A stretch of DNA of 64,000 nucleotides, taken from NCBI GenBank assembly GCA_022495995.1, contig JAFEMH010004872.1, positions 1 through 64,000 of the forward strand, given 5' to 3'. Numbering within the stretch: the stretch's first letter is position 1; every line of letters starts with the position of its first letter. This DNA comes from Adenophora triphylla var. japonica. Taxonomy: Eukaryota; Streptophyta; Magnoliopsida; Asterales; Campanulaceae. The notes beneath the pieces were generated by a model. That model saw only the letters and a program-made list of their open reading frames with translations. It was not told where the DNA came from and did no database searches. This document shows, piece by piece, positions 1 to 12,329 of the stretch. A program made the position numbers and the translations under genes.

Positions 1-890
1 CCGCCCGGCATGAGATGGAGAAAAAGAAGCCGTACGGCTAGAAGCTTTATTTTTCCAGATTATTTAAAATCAGGTTTTGAACGGGGGCCATTGGGCACCA
101 TTGCCGCCCACTTCAGCCGAGAGAGAGAGAGAAGAGAGAATTTTGAAATTCTTGACCCGCTTTTGCTTCCCTTTGATTTGAAATGGATCGGGAGGGCAAC
201 GTCCATACCAAGGCGAGCGGGGAGAAACATCTCGGCGGCCGCGAGGAAAGGAGGAGGAAGGAGCTCGTAGGGGACGGAGAGGAAGTATGACTTCCTTACG
301 CCTCCATCGGAGCTTTATCCGAGGAGAAGGGAGCACGAATCAACGAGCCCGCGATCGGTTGGGGTAAGCATTCTCATTTTGCTCCAATCAGGTGATTTTG
401 CTTGATTTTTGAATGATTTTAGGGGCTTGACCCGAATTTTAGGATTTTGGATGATTTTTTTTTTTGAATGATTTTGAGATGCATGAACAACCTATGAGGC
501 TAAGAATTATGCAATGTGCAATTTTATTTGATGAAAATTATGAGAATGACTCACTTTTTTCTCATGCAAAATAGAAGTAAGAATTTTTTTTACAAAATAT
601 GAGACGGAGTTCTTGCGCTTGTGCTAGAACTAGGTCAAAATTCTGATTTTCAATGAGAAAACATGATTTTGGAAGATGAAAATGATTCATGCATGCCATT
701 TTTTTTGAAAGAATAATAGTAGCTTATGTCTGAAAAATTGTGATTTTGTGCTTTAGGAAAGCAATGACGCGTTTCAAGTGATGAAAGACACGTTTTTGAT
801 GCAAAAGTTATGCTAGAAAAACTTTTATGAATGCTTTTCTTTTGAAAATATGTGCACTTTTGAATATATGCATGCTTTTGAAATGATATG
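1..890. other. Non-coding 3' part of element 1, possible antisense-gene leader
   Basis: An 86-codon open frame at 10-270 (plus) is followed by a GT-rich junction near 361-366 that could be a splice donor, then AT-rich sequence with many ATG/CAT runs up to about 890. It may be the promoter and leader of the antisense ORF that follows. No domain or LTR terminus is recognisable. Confidence 0.3.
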
Positions 891-894
891 AAGG

Positions 895-2790
895 AGGGCG
901 ACGCTTCTTTTGATGTGCTTGTCTGAGGAGAACAAGTCTAGAGGACCGTCGGAGATAGCGGTCAAGCTTTGGCGAGAGGATGCCGGATTTTGAGAAGGAT
1001 GGGGCAAATCCCCAGCCGGTGGTGAGGGCTACCGGCTTGGATGCATTTGTAGAGGCCATTGGTAGGGGTGTCCACATCACCTCTAAGAGCAAGGGCTTGG
1101 TCCCGAGGCCCTATCTGAGTTACGGTGGGACGGTACACATAGCTTTCACCTGGTAGGGAGAGGCGCGGTGACTCTGCCGATTTCACCGCTATTACGGGCT
1201 TACGGTTCACTTGGGAGGCCCGTGACTTGGAGGACCATATTGCTGGCCGAGGAGTTTCGAGGCTTTGGTCGGGTTTGGCGATTCCGAAGGGTGGGGATGG
1301 AGACACGGAATGTCGAGGTGGCGATTCGAGACTAGCATGCGAATTTTCTTTGCTAATGATGTGGCCCTTGGCGGTGGCTAGAGCATTCATATGGTTGATG
1401 CTATCGGTCACCATCTTTGCCAGTGCAGGACGATAGCTATGACTTGCCTCCTCGACTCTACGGAGGATGTTGATGGGATTGGGACGGTCTCTTGGGGAGA
1501 GGCCGGATTAGGCGGAGCTCTACTTCTCGTTGGACATGTACGGTCGGAACAAAGTCGCTTCGATGGGGCCTTTCTTTGCCCTTGAGGTAGTCTCCTTTTT
1601 TTTCTTTTCTCTTTTCTGTCTTGAGACTTTTATGAGAGAAAATGACCTTTTGATGTTTTGAACATGCGGGCTGGTTTTGCGAGGTGATCGGGTTCTTCCC
1701 TTGGAACCGGCGAGTGATGTCACCATCTTCCACTGCTTTATGGTTATTTGGAGGGAGATGCGAGAGATAAATTCACGGGGAAGACCCGGATTACCTTCGA
1801 CTACAAAATGGTGAGGCCGGTCATCAACGAGGATGGGCACGACGGAGTGGACTTCTACCCACAGGGCGGTATCCGAGAGATCTTCTTTGGGAGATGCTAT
1901 AGAGGTGACGAGGCGAGAGGAGGTGGCTCACGGGGCTGACATGTGATGTCATTTACTTGGGGACCGCTTCTCGAGCGGCATGGTCATGTTCCCCACTAGA
2001 TGCCATTACTCCTTCGACCCTCCCGGCACGGATGCTGCGGCCCGAGGGATTGGCGAGAGGATGAGATTGCTAGGTACCGGGCGGGCGTGGGCTGCGGAGG
2101 AGTACTTCGACATGGACACCCCCTACGGCTTTGTGTTTGTGGAGCGGCGCTGAGGACGCCACGAAGCTAGTGAAGGCGGCGGTCACTCGGGGATATGGGG
2201 AGGATGAGCCCTGCGACCCGCCGATCCCTCACTGCACATTTGTCCTACGTGGTCCATGGAGTGCCGAGGAGGATGAGGATACTGTCCCCGATGCTAGGGA
2301 GCCCCGGTACACCTTGCCGCTGATAGCTTGTAAGTGTACTCTTAGGGTCTTATTCCCTTTTTAGCTTTGATTTTACGCTTTTGCTATTTTACGAGATTTT
2401 ACGAGATTTTTCTCTTTTTTTTCTCGGGTTCCGGCTCGCACTTACGATAGGTGGTCGGGCGAGGAATAGGGGCTGGAAGGACATGTGCGGTCTCTTACGA
2501 GGAAGGCGGCTGCGCTTCGAAGGCGGCGGCGGATGCACGGGAGCACAGGCGCAGAGACGGCACGTCGGGGGCACGGACGTCTACCTCATCGGCCTCGGAG
2601 TACTCTTCCGGTGCTATGCCTCGGGGCGGGGACCCATGGCCCGACATTTTGGAGCAGGCGGGTGAGTATGGGCACGATAATGTCCATCTATCGATGTGAG
2701 CGACCGGGAGGACTTGATGAGGAGGCTAGCATCTACGAGCTGACGGCGATGAAGATGAAGAAGAATCGGAGGCCTAGGAGGTCTCTAGAG
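895..2790 (+). pseudogene. Antisense ORF remnant of element 1, first half
   Basis: This plus-strand stretch runs opposite to the element's pol. It is GC-rich and has open frames of 60-100 codons that change frame repeatedly (for example 1748-1939, 2131-2364 and 2485-2793), separated by stops, as expected of one decayed long gene. A frame near 1981-2150 reads smoothly through a stretch containing FPTRCHYSFDPPGTDAAARG. The last open frame ends in a Lys/Arg-rich tail before a stop at 2791-2793. I do not recognise a domain here. Its position between the integrase end and the expected 3' LTR matches the antisense genes of the two other Tat elements in this window. Confidence 0.4.
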
Positions 2791-2796
2791 TAGATT

Positions 2797-3290
2797 TGGA
2801 ACAAAAACAAACAATTTACAATTTTTATGCACACTTTGTTTATTTTTGCTTTATTTGGGCGCCGATGGGGCGAAAACATTGTATTTATGTTTTAATTGCT
2901 TTTCTAATTCATGCTTTTTCAATTTGCATATTATCGAGCCTTGGGCGACTTTTTTGCTTGGAATTGGGGCTGAAAATGGGCCAAAATGATTTATAATGGT
3001 GTATAAATGCTTGAATGGCTTACGGATATGTTTTTGTACGAGGTTTTGGTTGAAAAAGTGGGGTGAAAACTCCCTTGGGCAGCAACTTTGGTTCTTTGCA
3101 GAATTTCTATGAGAGGGCTAATGTGGCCAGATGCGGCATGGCCTTGAGGGCAAATGAAGCCGTGCGGCTTACGGTTCTGTACGAGTGGTTATTTTACGAA
3201 TAAAAGCAAGGCTTGGCCATTTCATTTCATTTTCACTCTAGACTTGCCCCAATTGTTCCCGAGCATATTTTGGACCTAAAAGCACCATCT
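2797..3290. other. AT-rich spacer inside the antisense region of element 1
   Basis: The stretch is rich in TTTT and TTTATG runs and has no convincing coding frame. At about 3120-3180 it has a motif family (GAAGCCGTGCGGCT and variants) that recurs at about 12984-13033 in the presumed LTR/leader on the other side of the element. That gives weak support for both sides belonging to one element. Confidence 0.3.
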
Positions 3291-3389
3291 TTGATCATTT
3301 TGCGATGGAGAATCCCGTTAGATTGCAAAGGGAAGCAGAGACCATTTTCTATCCGGTCTTCAATCTTGGGCGAGATATAACTTCCAAAA

Positions 3390-4750
3390 TCACAAGGGGC
3401 TGCTTGATTCTTCCTTCAAGATCAAGTCTTTATGGCATTTGAGGGATCTCCCGCCCGATTGGGATACGTTGAGAGCCGCGGCAAAGTTAAGGATGTCAGG
3501 AGACATGTTTCTTGTTTCTCTTACAACGAAATCGTCCCAACGCACGAAGACTTGAGCCTTGATTGGGGGTCCGAGATTGAGGCTATATCTATTCCGCTGA
3601 TCGGAGACGTGCGGTGACGGTAAAGCTTGCATCTTTTACGCGAGATTCCTTTGGGAGAGGTGAGAGGATGATGGTAGCCCGGATAGGATTGACCTTTACG
3701 ATATCCCGGGCGAGGTTTGGGTCTCCGAGATATGGCTGCGACCACGGTGGCTATGGATGCTTTCATTCTCTGCGTATTCTCTATTTTGTTCAACTGCTTG
3801 AGTCCGTGGGGATGCTGTCATAGTGGTCTCTTGGACATGGTCGAGAGGCTGCGAGTGGGAAGGATATTGTCCCATTGGTTTTGGGAGAGACATTTCATGG
3901 GATTGATAGGATGGCTCGGGAGACCGTTTCATGAGGTCAGGAGTCGGCTATGTTGACTTTGTGGGCTGCGGGGAGAGGCTCGGGGCTTTGCACGGGGCTT
4001 TGCCGACTCGGTGCCCTTGGGTGATTTCTCGGAGAGGTGCGCCTAGGCGGCGGGAACGGGGTAGGCGGGAGGCGATGATGGCTAGGCTATCCACTTCGGA
4101 CATCCGTTGGTGGATACCACATTGGAGGTTGCGAGACCAGGAGGATATTTCGGGAGTCTTATCTTTGTGAGGGTTCCGGGATTACAGCTGGTCGTCCTTC
4201 TACATACCTGCTTGGTATCCCGGGCGGTTTGGGGCTTTACGGGAGCCATTGAGTGATTGGGAGGACATCCGGACCATGGAGGTGGTGTCATTGGACATGA
4301 GAGATCCGGCCCGGCTTCTCTTTCTTCTCGAGGGCTTGGACACATCTTGCTTTCCCACCGGGGCTATCTTCGGGAGCGGGAAGAGCACCATCTTGACCCT
4401 TTGTCTACTTGGGTGGTATGAGAGGGAGATGGGAGCGACTCGGGTTATCTTGGAGGATAGACGTCGAGCTTTATTGGGAGGCGGCGCGACTCGAGTAGGA
4501 CTACGAGGGAGGCGAGGCTAAGGCGAGTTGCCATAACCAATCGGAGTGACTTGGTCGGGGATATGGAGGCTCGGTACAAGAGATTGTCAGAGGTCGCTCC
4601 TTTGGCGAGGCTCGGAGGGAGGAGGTGCGGACTCGTGCTCGTATAGAGAGCGCTCATTGACACGGGGTTGGTAGAGGCTCCGGTGAGGATACCGAGAGGT
4701 CGGGATGAGGGATACCGAGCATTATTGAGAAGAAAAGGAAGAAGACTCGA
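3390..4750 (+). pseudogene. DUF7745 / plant-mobile-domain-like remnant (antisense ORF of element 1)
   Basis: Several frames joined by frameshifts show the signature of plant transposon-associated proteins of the DUF7745/plant mobile domain type. Near 3510-3600 the segment FSYNEIVPTHEDLSLDWGSE resembles the family pattern F-x(5)-VPT-x-EEY. At about 3850-3915 another frame reads DIVPLVLGETFHGIDRMARE, matching the family's 'P..LGETF..L' block. Stops interrupt every frame. The family is common in plant retroelements and derived host genes; its biochemical role is not established. The domain call rests on remembered family motifs and would need a profile search. Confidence 0.4.
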
Positions 4751-4759
4751 CGAGGCCGA

Positions 4760-5240
4760 GGAAAAGGGAAGAAGGCGAAGAAGACTCGGCGAATGACGGC
4801 GACAAGTCTTTTCTCAAGATCCTCTTATTGCCATTTGCAAACACATTAGTTTATTTAGGCATTTTGTTGTATTTTAGATCTTTTTAGCGAGGTTAGCGAG
4901 TTAAGAGGTAGGCCGTGCTTGAACTCATCAAGAAGTTTTTAACTTGTAATGAACAAGAAATATTATTTTAAAAATTAATCAAGACACATTTCATGGAAAT
5001 TCAAATGCCTTTATTGATTGGGACCCGTTTTATGGCCCGAAATACCCTTTACTATTTTTTAGGACGCACTTCATGGAAGCTTGATTGTCCCTTTTTATTG
5101 TTTAGGACACATTTCATGGAAACTTAATCGTCCTTTTTATTGTTTAGACCGAACCATATATGGTACCTACGTTCCCCTTTTACAAGAAAGGCTAAGGGGC
5201 TCGAGGTCTTCGTAGTTCATTACGGTGAACTAAAAATTTT
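4760..5240. other. Spacer with short direct repeats
   Basis: There is no coding signal. Three imperfect copies of a motif of the form 'GGACACATTTCATGGAAACT' lie at about 4980-5000, 5061-5080 and 5103-5123. The last two are followed by near-identical CCTTTTTATTGTTTAG, giving a repeat of about 42 bp. The stretch lies between the antisense ORF remnant and the integrase end. Confidence 0.4.
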
Positions 5241-5470
5241 TATGTGCGGCCATTTGTCTTTTGCCTAGACCGCCCTTTTTGGGGTTTTCGGCCTAGTGGG
5301 CATTACTCTTTTTGCACTAAGATTTTTTCTTTCTTTTTTTTTTTTTTTTTTTTTATATGTGCGGCCACTGTCTTTTGCCTAGACCGCCCTTTTTGGGGTC
5401 TTCGGCCTAGGGGCATTACTCTTTTTGCACTTTTTTTCTTCTTTTTTTTTTTTTTTTTTTTATTATTATT
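5241..5470. repeat. Two-copy tandem repeat of about 115 bp with poly-T tails
   Basis: A unit starting TATGTGCGGCCA at 5241 is repeated from 5355. Both copies contain CCTAGACCGCCCTTTTTGGG, then GGCATTACTCTTTTTGCACT, and then a long T-rich run. Each copy ends in 15-25 nearly pure T residues. Copies differ by a few substitutions and short indels. Confidence 0.75.
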
Positions 5471-5539
5471 TTTTTTATCGAGACATAGTATCTTCGGAGT
5501 TTATCACCGTTGGCCGGGTGGACAAAGGGATTGCCATCC

Positions 5540-6561
5540 AAGTCTGCAAGCTTCATTGCTCCTCTGACGGTATTTTACGCACCACATAAGGGCCGATCCG
5601 GACGGGTTCCCATTTTCCCGGGGGTTGTCTGCAGTAGGGGCTTTACTTTCGGCACCAAGTCGCCCTCTTTGATGTCTACGGCCTTGACCTTTTTATCAAA
5701 CGCTCGGCCATTCGCCTCTGGTAGGCTCGGGTGTGTTCCATGGCTTTTAGCCTTCTCTCGTCAAACGGGGCTAATTCATCATGCCGGCTGCGCAACCATT
5801 CCACTTCATTGACCTTTGTTTTCCAGGAGGACCCTTAATGACGGGATTTCCAACTCCTTGGTAACACTTTGCTTCCATCCCGTAAGTTAGGGCAAAAGGA
5901 GTTTCTCCTGTGGGCATTACGACAGACGTTACGTAGCCCCGAGTGCTAGGTGCGGCTTTTCGGGCCAATCACGACCACGGGTGGCCATCTTCCGGATGAT
6001 CCGCTCGAGTGTCTTATTAGCGGCTTCCACGGCTCCATTGGTTTGAGGTGCATGCGGGGACGACTTGTGGCGAGTAACTACGGGTCGACGGCGGTCTATC
6101 GCGGTCTCCTTCGAAGTGTGACCCATTATCGAAATGATCTCGTTGGGCACCCCATATCACATTATGTTTTCTTTGATGGTGGGCCACTTTTCTAGAAGTG
6201 AGGACCTTGTAGGACTTGGCCTCTACCCACTTGGTGAAGTAGTCAATGGCCACCAACACGAACTCGTGCCCATTGCTTCTATAGGGGATATTTTCCCTAT
6301 CACGTCAATGCCCCAAGTTGCAAACGGCCAAGGAGTCGTCATGCGGTACGAGGTCATGAGGTGGGAGATGGTTGAGGTTGGCAAACCGGCGGCATTTGTC
6401 GCGAGTTCGGACGTCTTTGAGCGATGTCTGTTTCCATGGAGATCCGGTAGTAACCCATTACGAGGATCACTTGCATCGGGGCTGCTGGCATTCATGTGAG
6501 GACCGCGGGACCATTGTGGATTTCGGTCATCAACTCTCTGGCTCTTTCTTGAGTGACACAT
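5540..6561 (-). pseudogene. Ty3/gypsy integrase remnant (element 1)
   Basis: Read on the minus strand from 6561 down, successive frames show the end of the zinc-binding region and the core (WPFATWGIDVIGKI), the catalytic start (AIDYFTKWVEAKSYK), the block SPHAPQTNGAVEAANKTLER, and the conserved TGETPFALTYGMEA near 5880. These are characteristic of Tat-type integrases, which insert the cDNA into the genome. At least three frameshifts separate the segments, so no functional enzyme is encoded. Confidence 0.8.
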
Positions 6562-6747
6562 AAGAGGAGTGGTCCTTGATACCGCTTCTTGTATAGGTTG
6601 CCTCCTAGAATGACGTGCGAGAAGCCAACCTTTTCGGGGCTTGCAAGCTTTTGGCTCGACTCCTTCTTTTGGTCTACCTTCTTCGTCTACGAAAGGCGAC
6701 TCTCCAGTCTTTGAGGAATTGGTAAATACGATTGTACCAAGGTTCCT

Positions 6748-7531
6748 TTATAGGCTCGGGTCCCAGGTCCACTTCACAACGAAAGGCGGGGCTTCTCTTC
6801 TACCCACTACGAAGGGCTTTATGGCTTTTCCCTCGGGGATCTCTACCAATGAGGCTAGAGTAGCTAGAGCATCTGCGAATCTGTTCTTTTCCCTCGGCAA
6901 GTAGTGGAAAGTTACTTCTCGGGCTGTCCGATCCAACTCCTCCATATGGGCATGATACCGTTGCGGATTAGGGTCTACTGAGTCTTCCACTTGTTGGAGA
7001 CTTGGTTGATGATCAGTGAGTCTCCAGTAAACTTCGAGCTCCTTGACATTTCTTTCTAAGGCGGCCTCTGAACCCGGCAATGCGGGCTTCATACTCGGCG
7101 GCATTGTTCGTGGCGAGAAAGTTCAACTTGAGGGCTATGGGGGTATGCTCATCTTTCGGATCGACCAATAGCATTCCTACACCATTTCCTCTTTTGTTAG
7201 CGGCTCAGTCAAAGAACAAGCGCCATCTATTTTCGAGCTCAGCTGCAAAGATCCCTTCATGCGGAAATTGGGGTTCGGGCCCTCTGTCTTCATTGCGGGA
7301 AATTCGCTAGGTGATCGACAATGCTTGACCCTTGATGGCCTTTACGGTCACATAGTTGATGTCGTGATACGCCAAGAAGAAGGACCACTTCGCTAGACGC
7401 ATCGATAGGGAAGGCTTGTCAAAGATGTACTTGATGGGGTCCATTTTCGAGACCAAGTTCACGGGGTGGGCTTGCATATAATGCTTCAACTTGCCGACTA
7501 CCCGGACCGATCTGCCACGAGGTCTTTTCAC
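6748..7531 (-). pseudogene. RNase H remnants (element 1), two domains
   Basis: The minus-strand frame 7531-7307 contains LVSKMDPIKYIFDKPSLSMR, the linker after the first retroviral-type RNase H of Tat elements. The frame 7104-6748 contains VTFHYLPREKNRFADALATL, the C-terminal block of the second, archaeal-like RNase H, with the diagnostic 'P-R-E-x-N-x-x-A-D-A-L-A' pattern. The presence of two RNase H domains supports the Tat assignment. Both are fragmentary and in different frames. Confidence 0.7.
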
Positions 7532-7859
7532 ATGTGAATAATTGAGCTCACTCCCTTGTAGCTTCCAGGTGACAAAGTAAATGGCATTTTCTACCGAGAG
7601 TCTTTCTTCTCTTGAGCAAGCATAGCCCCAGCTGCCGTGTACGTGACGGTTAGATAGAGCGAAGAGGCTTGTCTATGTGGGGGCATAGTACCGAGGGATG
7701 CACTAAGTATGCCTTGATGCGGTCAAGGCGTCTTGGCATTCTTCGGTCCATTACGTGTCCACATTCTTCTTCATGAGCTTGAAGATGGGCTCGCACATAG
7801 TGGTCAGCGATTGACAAAGCGGCGATGTCTTGCAATTTTCCCATGAAGCTTTTGACTTA

Positions 7860-8407
7860 AATGCAGGTTTGAGGTGGCCTCATATCCATGATAGCTTTGA
7901 TCTTTCGGGGGTCAACTTCTATACCTCGCTCAGTGACCATGTACCCGAGCACTTTTCCCCTTGTCACTCAGAAGGTGCATTTGGCGGGGTTTAGTCTCAT
8001 GGAATCTTTGTCTCGGCCTCTCAAAGAATTTTCGTAGGTCAACAAAGTCGCCCACCTTCTCCTTTGGAGTGGATTATCATGTCGTCTACGTAGACCTCAA
8101 TCTCCTTGTGGATCATGTCATGAAAAAGTGCGGTCGCTGCCCTTTGGTAAGTAGCCCCGGCATTCTTGAGCCCGAATGGCATTCTTGTATAACGATGGGT
8201 TCCCCACGGTGTGGTGAAGGCATCTTTTCTTGGTCTTCCTCGGCCATCTTGATGCGGTTGTAGCACTGCAAAACCATCAACGAAGGATTTGACTTCGTAG
8301 TTGGCGGTGGAGTCCACCGGGATGTCTATGTTTGGCGAGAGGGTAGTCGTCTTTGGGGCTGGCCTTGTTCGGATCTCGGAAATCCACACGGCGGCGCACC
8401 TTCCCAT
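7860..8407 (-). pseudogene. Reverse transcriptase remnant (element 1)
   Basis: In the minus-strand frame 8407-8039 the RT palm signatures are readable: TPWGTHRYTRMPFGLKNAGA and, further on, EVYVDDMIIHSK, with the YVDD catalytic box intact. Upstream, SPNIDIPVDSTANYEVKSFV corresponds to the 'LPHIDxLVDxTA' block. A frameshift follows the YVDD block. RT makes the cDNA copy of the element RNA; this copy is dead. Confidence 0.8.
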
Positions 8408-8409
8408 TG

Positions 8410-10420
8410 GCCTTGGTTACGGTCACGATGTTGGACAACCATGTCGGGTATTCAATGACTACGATGAATCCTACCCGCGGTAGCTTCTCAATTTCTTCTT
8501 TGACACTGTAGGGACCATTCCGGCTTGATCTTTCTCGGTTTACGCTTTGCGGCTTGGCATACGGTGCTAGAGGGATTACGTGCTCTACTATCGAAGCTGT
8601 CTAGCCCGGCATATCTTTGTATGACCATGCAAACACGTCGACGTATTCTACGAGCGGCTCAATCAATCTGTCCCTTTCAACCCCACTGGAAGAAGCTTCC
8701 AATCTGTGTCTCTTTAGGTTCCTCAATAGTACCCAAGTTCACACTTATCAAAACCTCCTCGGCGGCTTGGGCCCGGTTTTCCTCTTTTACGAAACACCTT
8801 AAAGATTTCTTTAATGTATTGTTCGTTTAGTGTGTTTGCATCTTGTTCAAATGATTCATTATTAAGCATTGTTAAGTTTTGAGTTAATTTATCATTTGTT
8901 AAGTTGGCAATAAGAGGATAATCGAAAGATTTGTCATTTCATTCAAGATAAGGGGAAAGATGACATCGATTACATTTTCATAATCCTCGGGCGTGAGGCC
9001 TTCGGATGACTACGAGGGGGAATTCGAAGATTCTGACTCAAGGCGAATAGACAACAACGACTCTGGACCCTACACTACTTATTGACTCGAGGGGACTTGA
9101 CAAGGGTTGGGCCAGGATCTCACTCCTTCTTCTTTGTTGCCACAGGGAGTAAGCAGTCTTGTCGGCGTTCTTCGAGAAAGTTGGAGACTTGAGCGATCAA
9201 AAGCTTGCCGGAAATCATTAACGAGGCCGGTGCTTGTGGAAAGATGGTGAGGGAACTAAAGTAACTTGTTGCAATCTTTCGGCTAGCTCTTAGTAGCATT
9301 GGACTCATTGGTGAAAGTGCGGCTCATCTTATCAATGCGCTGCGATAACTCATTTTCTCTTTGCGATCTTGGACACCACGACCTTGTCGGTGTAGCCAAT
9401 AGAAGGGTTGGCTTTGGATAATGCGATGAAGTCTTCTTCGAGAGGGGTCTTAATTCTTCCTTGGCGCTACGTATTCAATAGGCTTTACGTGTTACAGCTT
9501 CTAGATCTGCTAGCTTCTCATTGAACTTTACGATGGCCACAAATTCAGCACTTTACGCTTCAAGAGGATCACTTTGTACACGGGGTATCGAGGCTGGGTG
9601 TGCTTGGGGTGACGGGTTCCTTGACGGGTTCCTTGGCATAAGCGGACATAGTAGTCGAACTTGCACAGAAGGCTCTCTAAAGTTCCTACGCTCTTGTCCC
9701 CGGCTTCATATCTTTCCTTAAGCCTGCTTTGTGTGGACTTTCTCTTCTTCTTCTTCCTTGAAGGAGCGTCCTCATTGATCCATTCTTGATACTCATACTC
9801 GAGCGGTCTTCGCAATCACATACATCATACCGAGATGTGAGGCTTGGGTTGAGCAGGATAGCCCCTCCAATTGCTTGGTCATTACCGTTGTGGATTACCA
9901 TGTTGGCCATTTTGACAGAAAAAGGCGACAAAGCGAGGATTACAGCGAAGCTGTGCGAGGATTACTGCGCTAACAAGTCGGCGGACGGTGTTCTCACCCA
10001 CTTCTTTCTCGGCTGCGGGAAAGGGATAGGAAAGGTTTAGACTCGGGGTAGGTGTTTAGGGTGAAGGCTCGGGCAATATGCAAATTAGAATCTTCAAGTT
10101 TACTTAAAACAGTGTCTTTTATTAATATCTATTTGGTTGGAAAAGGGGTTACGCCCTTCTTTTTCCATGACTACTCTAGATCTGGATCGGTGGGTTCCGT
10201 CACTACGTCTATAAGCCCCTCGTATTCCACAGTATTTCGACCTCCCGGGGTGGGACGGCCCGGGCGAGGTCCTATAGGGCACGCGGATCCCACCGGCCAG
10301 AGTAAAGAACGCTCTATCGGGTCTAGCGGGTCATAGGACCTTTCAACGCACGACGATGCGGATTATAGTCAAGGCAATACCGTGAAAGTCTCGTCTCTCT
10401 GCCTCGACGGATCTTTGTGA
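8410..10420 (-). pseudogene. Probable gag/protease region of element 1, unrecognisable in detail
   Basis: This is where gag and protease should lie upstream of the RT on the minus strand. Open frames of 60-95 codons alternate (9308-9120, 9815-9528, 9931-9686, 10282-10100), some with Lys/Arg-rich stretches such as APSRKKKKRKSTQSRLKERY. I can identify no zinc knuckle or aspartic protease motif. One frame around 10190-10230 reads GLIDVVTEPTDPDLE and then stops. The assignment is by position only. Confidence 0.35.
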
Positions 10421-10422
10421 GT

Positions 10423-10762
10423 TTCGCTTGAGCGAATGACGGTTTTGACTTTCGGTAATGTCAGAGAATATAATAGGCATGGGTCGGGCGGCAAAAGCCG
10501 GATGACACGGTGTCACATTGAACTTCGTTGCATACGCGATCTTGAGTCGGAATCGAAGTCAATGCTTTGGTCAAGATCTTGCCAATTTTTCCTTGTCGGA
10601 ATTTTGGCGAGCTTCGCTTGAGCGAAAGATCTTTTATTTTGGCAAAGACTTGGTCTTGACTTTTACGCATTCCGTGCGGGTCAAGGTCAATAGTCAATGT
10701 CGGAGTCAAGATCCCACCGATTTTTCCTTGTCGGAATTTCGGCGGAATTTCGCTTGAGCGAA
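10423..10762. repeat. Three spaced copies of an inverted-repeat motif TTCGCTTGAGCGAA
   Basis: The 14-bp motif TTCGCT-TG-AGCGAA, two 6-bp arms around TG, occurs exactly at 10423-10436, 10613-10626 and 10749-10762. The second and third copies are each preceded by TTTTTCCTTGTCGGAATTT at about 10586 and 10722, so the repeated block is larger (about 60-70 bp) and diverged. All copies lie in the presumed leader/LTR side of element 1. Confidence 0.8.
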
Positions 10763-10769
10763 AATCTTG

Positions 10770-12320
10770 GCTTCCGTTATGAGCTAAGGCTTGACCTTTA
10801 CGTGGGTATGCAAGCTGGGCTATATGACACGGACTAGACCAAAAACCAACCAAAAGTCACGGATTTTTGAAACGTGTGACACGGGTGTGCATTGAGTCGA
10901 CACAGTTTGCCATGGGGAGGTTGGGATGATTCCGTGCGCGCCGGGAGCATCGTAAGGGTGTCCGTGGCTGCAGTGGAACCACCCTCGGGTTTGAGGGACG
11001 TGCGTGCAAAAGTGTACGGGATATATCGGGTGCGCGTAGTGTGCGGTCTCCTAAAATTGTTCCTTTTTGAGTTAAAACGAGAGATTTTCATAAATGTGTT
11101 TTAAAGGAATGATTTTCGGGACGGGGAAAATGCAACACATAAGCACGTAAATTTTAAGGAGCCCCGGTCGATCATGGAGCTGAATAGCCCCAAGGCTGCT
11201 AGGGCTGCCCAGATTAACCATGATTTTCCTGGTGGAATTGCCCTTTGAGGTCGTATGGTCGAGAATCCTATGAGGATTAGCCGTGCTGGCTGCATGGATC
11301 AATTTTCCGAGGTTCCACTCCTTTGCTATTTTTCGGGTTGTTTCCCGTTCAAAGTATGCACAGATTCCAAGATGCAAATGATGCAATGCATGGTAAAAGA
11401 AAGCAAGCACGATTAATGAAATCGGCGATGGGAGTCTAACCCGCTCAAAGGGAAAAGCTTTTTGTATTTTTTTCAAAAATTTTTTTTTTTCAAAAAGGGA
11501 TGCTTTGGTACGTGGGATTGTTAAACCACCTTGTTATCCCAAGCCCGGGTTAGGGAGCGATACGGGAAGGGTAAGTGGGGTCCACCTATATACCAAGTAT
11601 CGACTTTTGTTTTGAAAATAAAGCTTTTCTCCTTTGGGATGATCCCAGCAGTCGCCAAGCGTGAATGTGTGCCCAAAATTTTTGTTTATTGGAATTCACG
11701 CGAGTTTGAAGACATCCGAGTTATTTGAAAAACGGAGTCGCCACGCCATTTTGATTACCTCAAAACTTTGAAAAAAAGGTTTTATGGGTTCGGAGGTTAA
11801 GTTACCCCTTGGGAAGAACGTTTGGCGTTCACCCAAAGTGCCTTGCCGGAGCAAGTCTCCCTAGATTTCATTAATCGTGTTTGCTTGCGTGCTTTCTTTG
11901 TGTGCATGTGTTTGAAAATAAGGGGGAATGTCCCAAGTTATCTTCCGGACGTACAAACCATTTTGTTGGTTGTCGCTCGGGATTCCTTGGAATTTATGTA
12001 TTTGGGATTATGATCCCGTCCTCATCTTATGACTTATGATCATCGCATTTTTAAGCCTCGGGACCCTCGGGACTTGCGTGATCGAGAGAATGACTCTCTT
12101 TTGGGTCAAAGATGAGGTTCTTTAGGAAGGAATGTCCTTAGCCCATCAATCCTACGCTTTAAGACGGTCGAGCTCGTATAAAGGCTTCATACTCATTCTT
12201 AAGCGATAATCGGAGATATAGGGTTCAAGGTTATCCTTTTCCTAAAGAAATCATGAACCTTTAATGGAAGGAACGATGCAAAGATGAGAACTTTTACACC
12301 GGTCCGTTCCAAGGTTGGGG
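10770..12320. other. Presumed leader / LTR portion of element 1, non-coding
   Basis: No domain is recognisable on either strand. The sequence has runs of T and A, GC-rich islands and only short random frames. It lies between the gag side of element 1 and the TATA-containing segment near 12.96 kb, so it is most simply the U5/leader part of the minus-strand element. Confidence 0.35.
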
Positions 12321-12329
12321 AAAGGGGAA

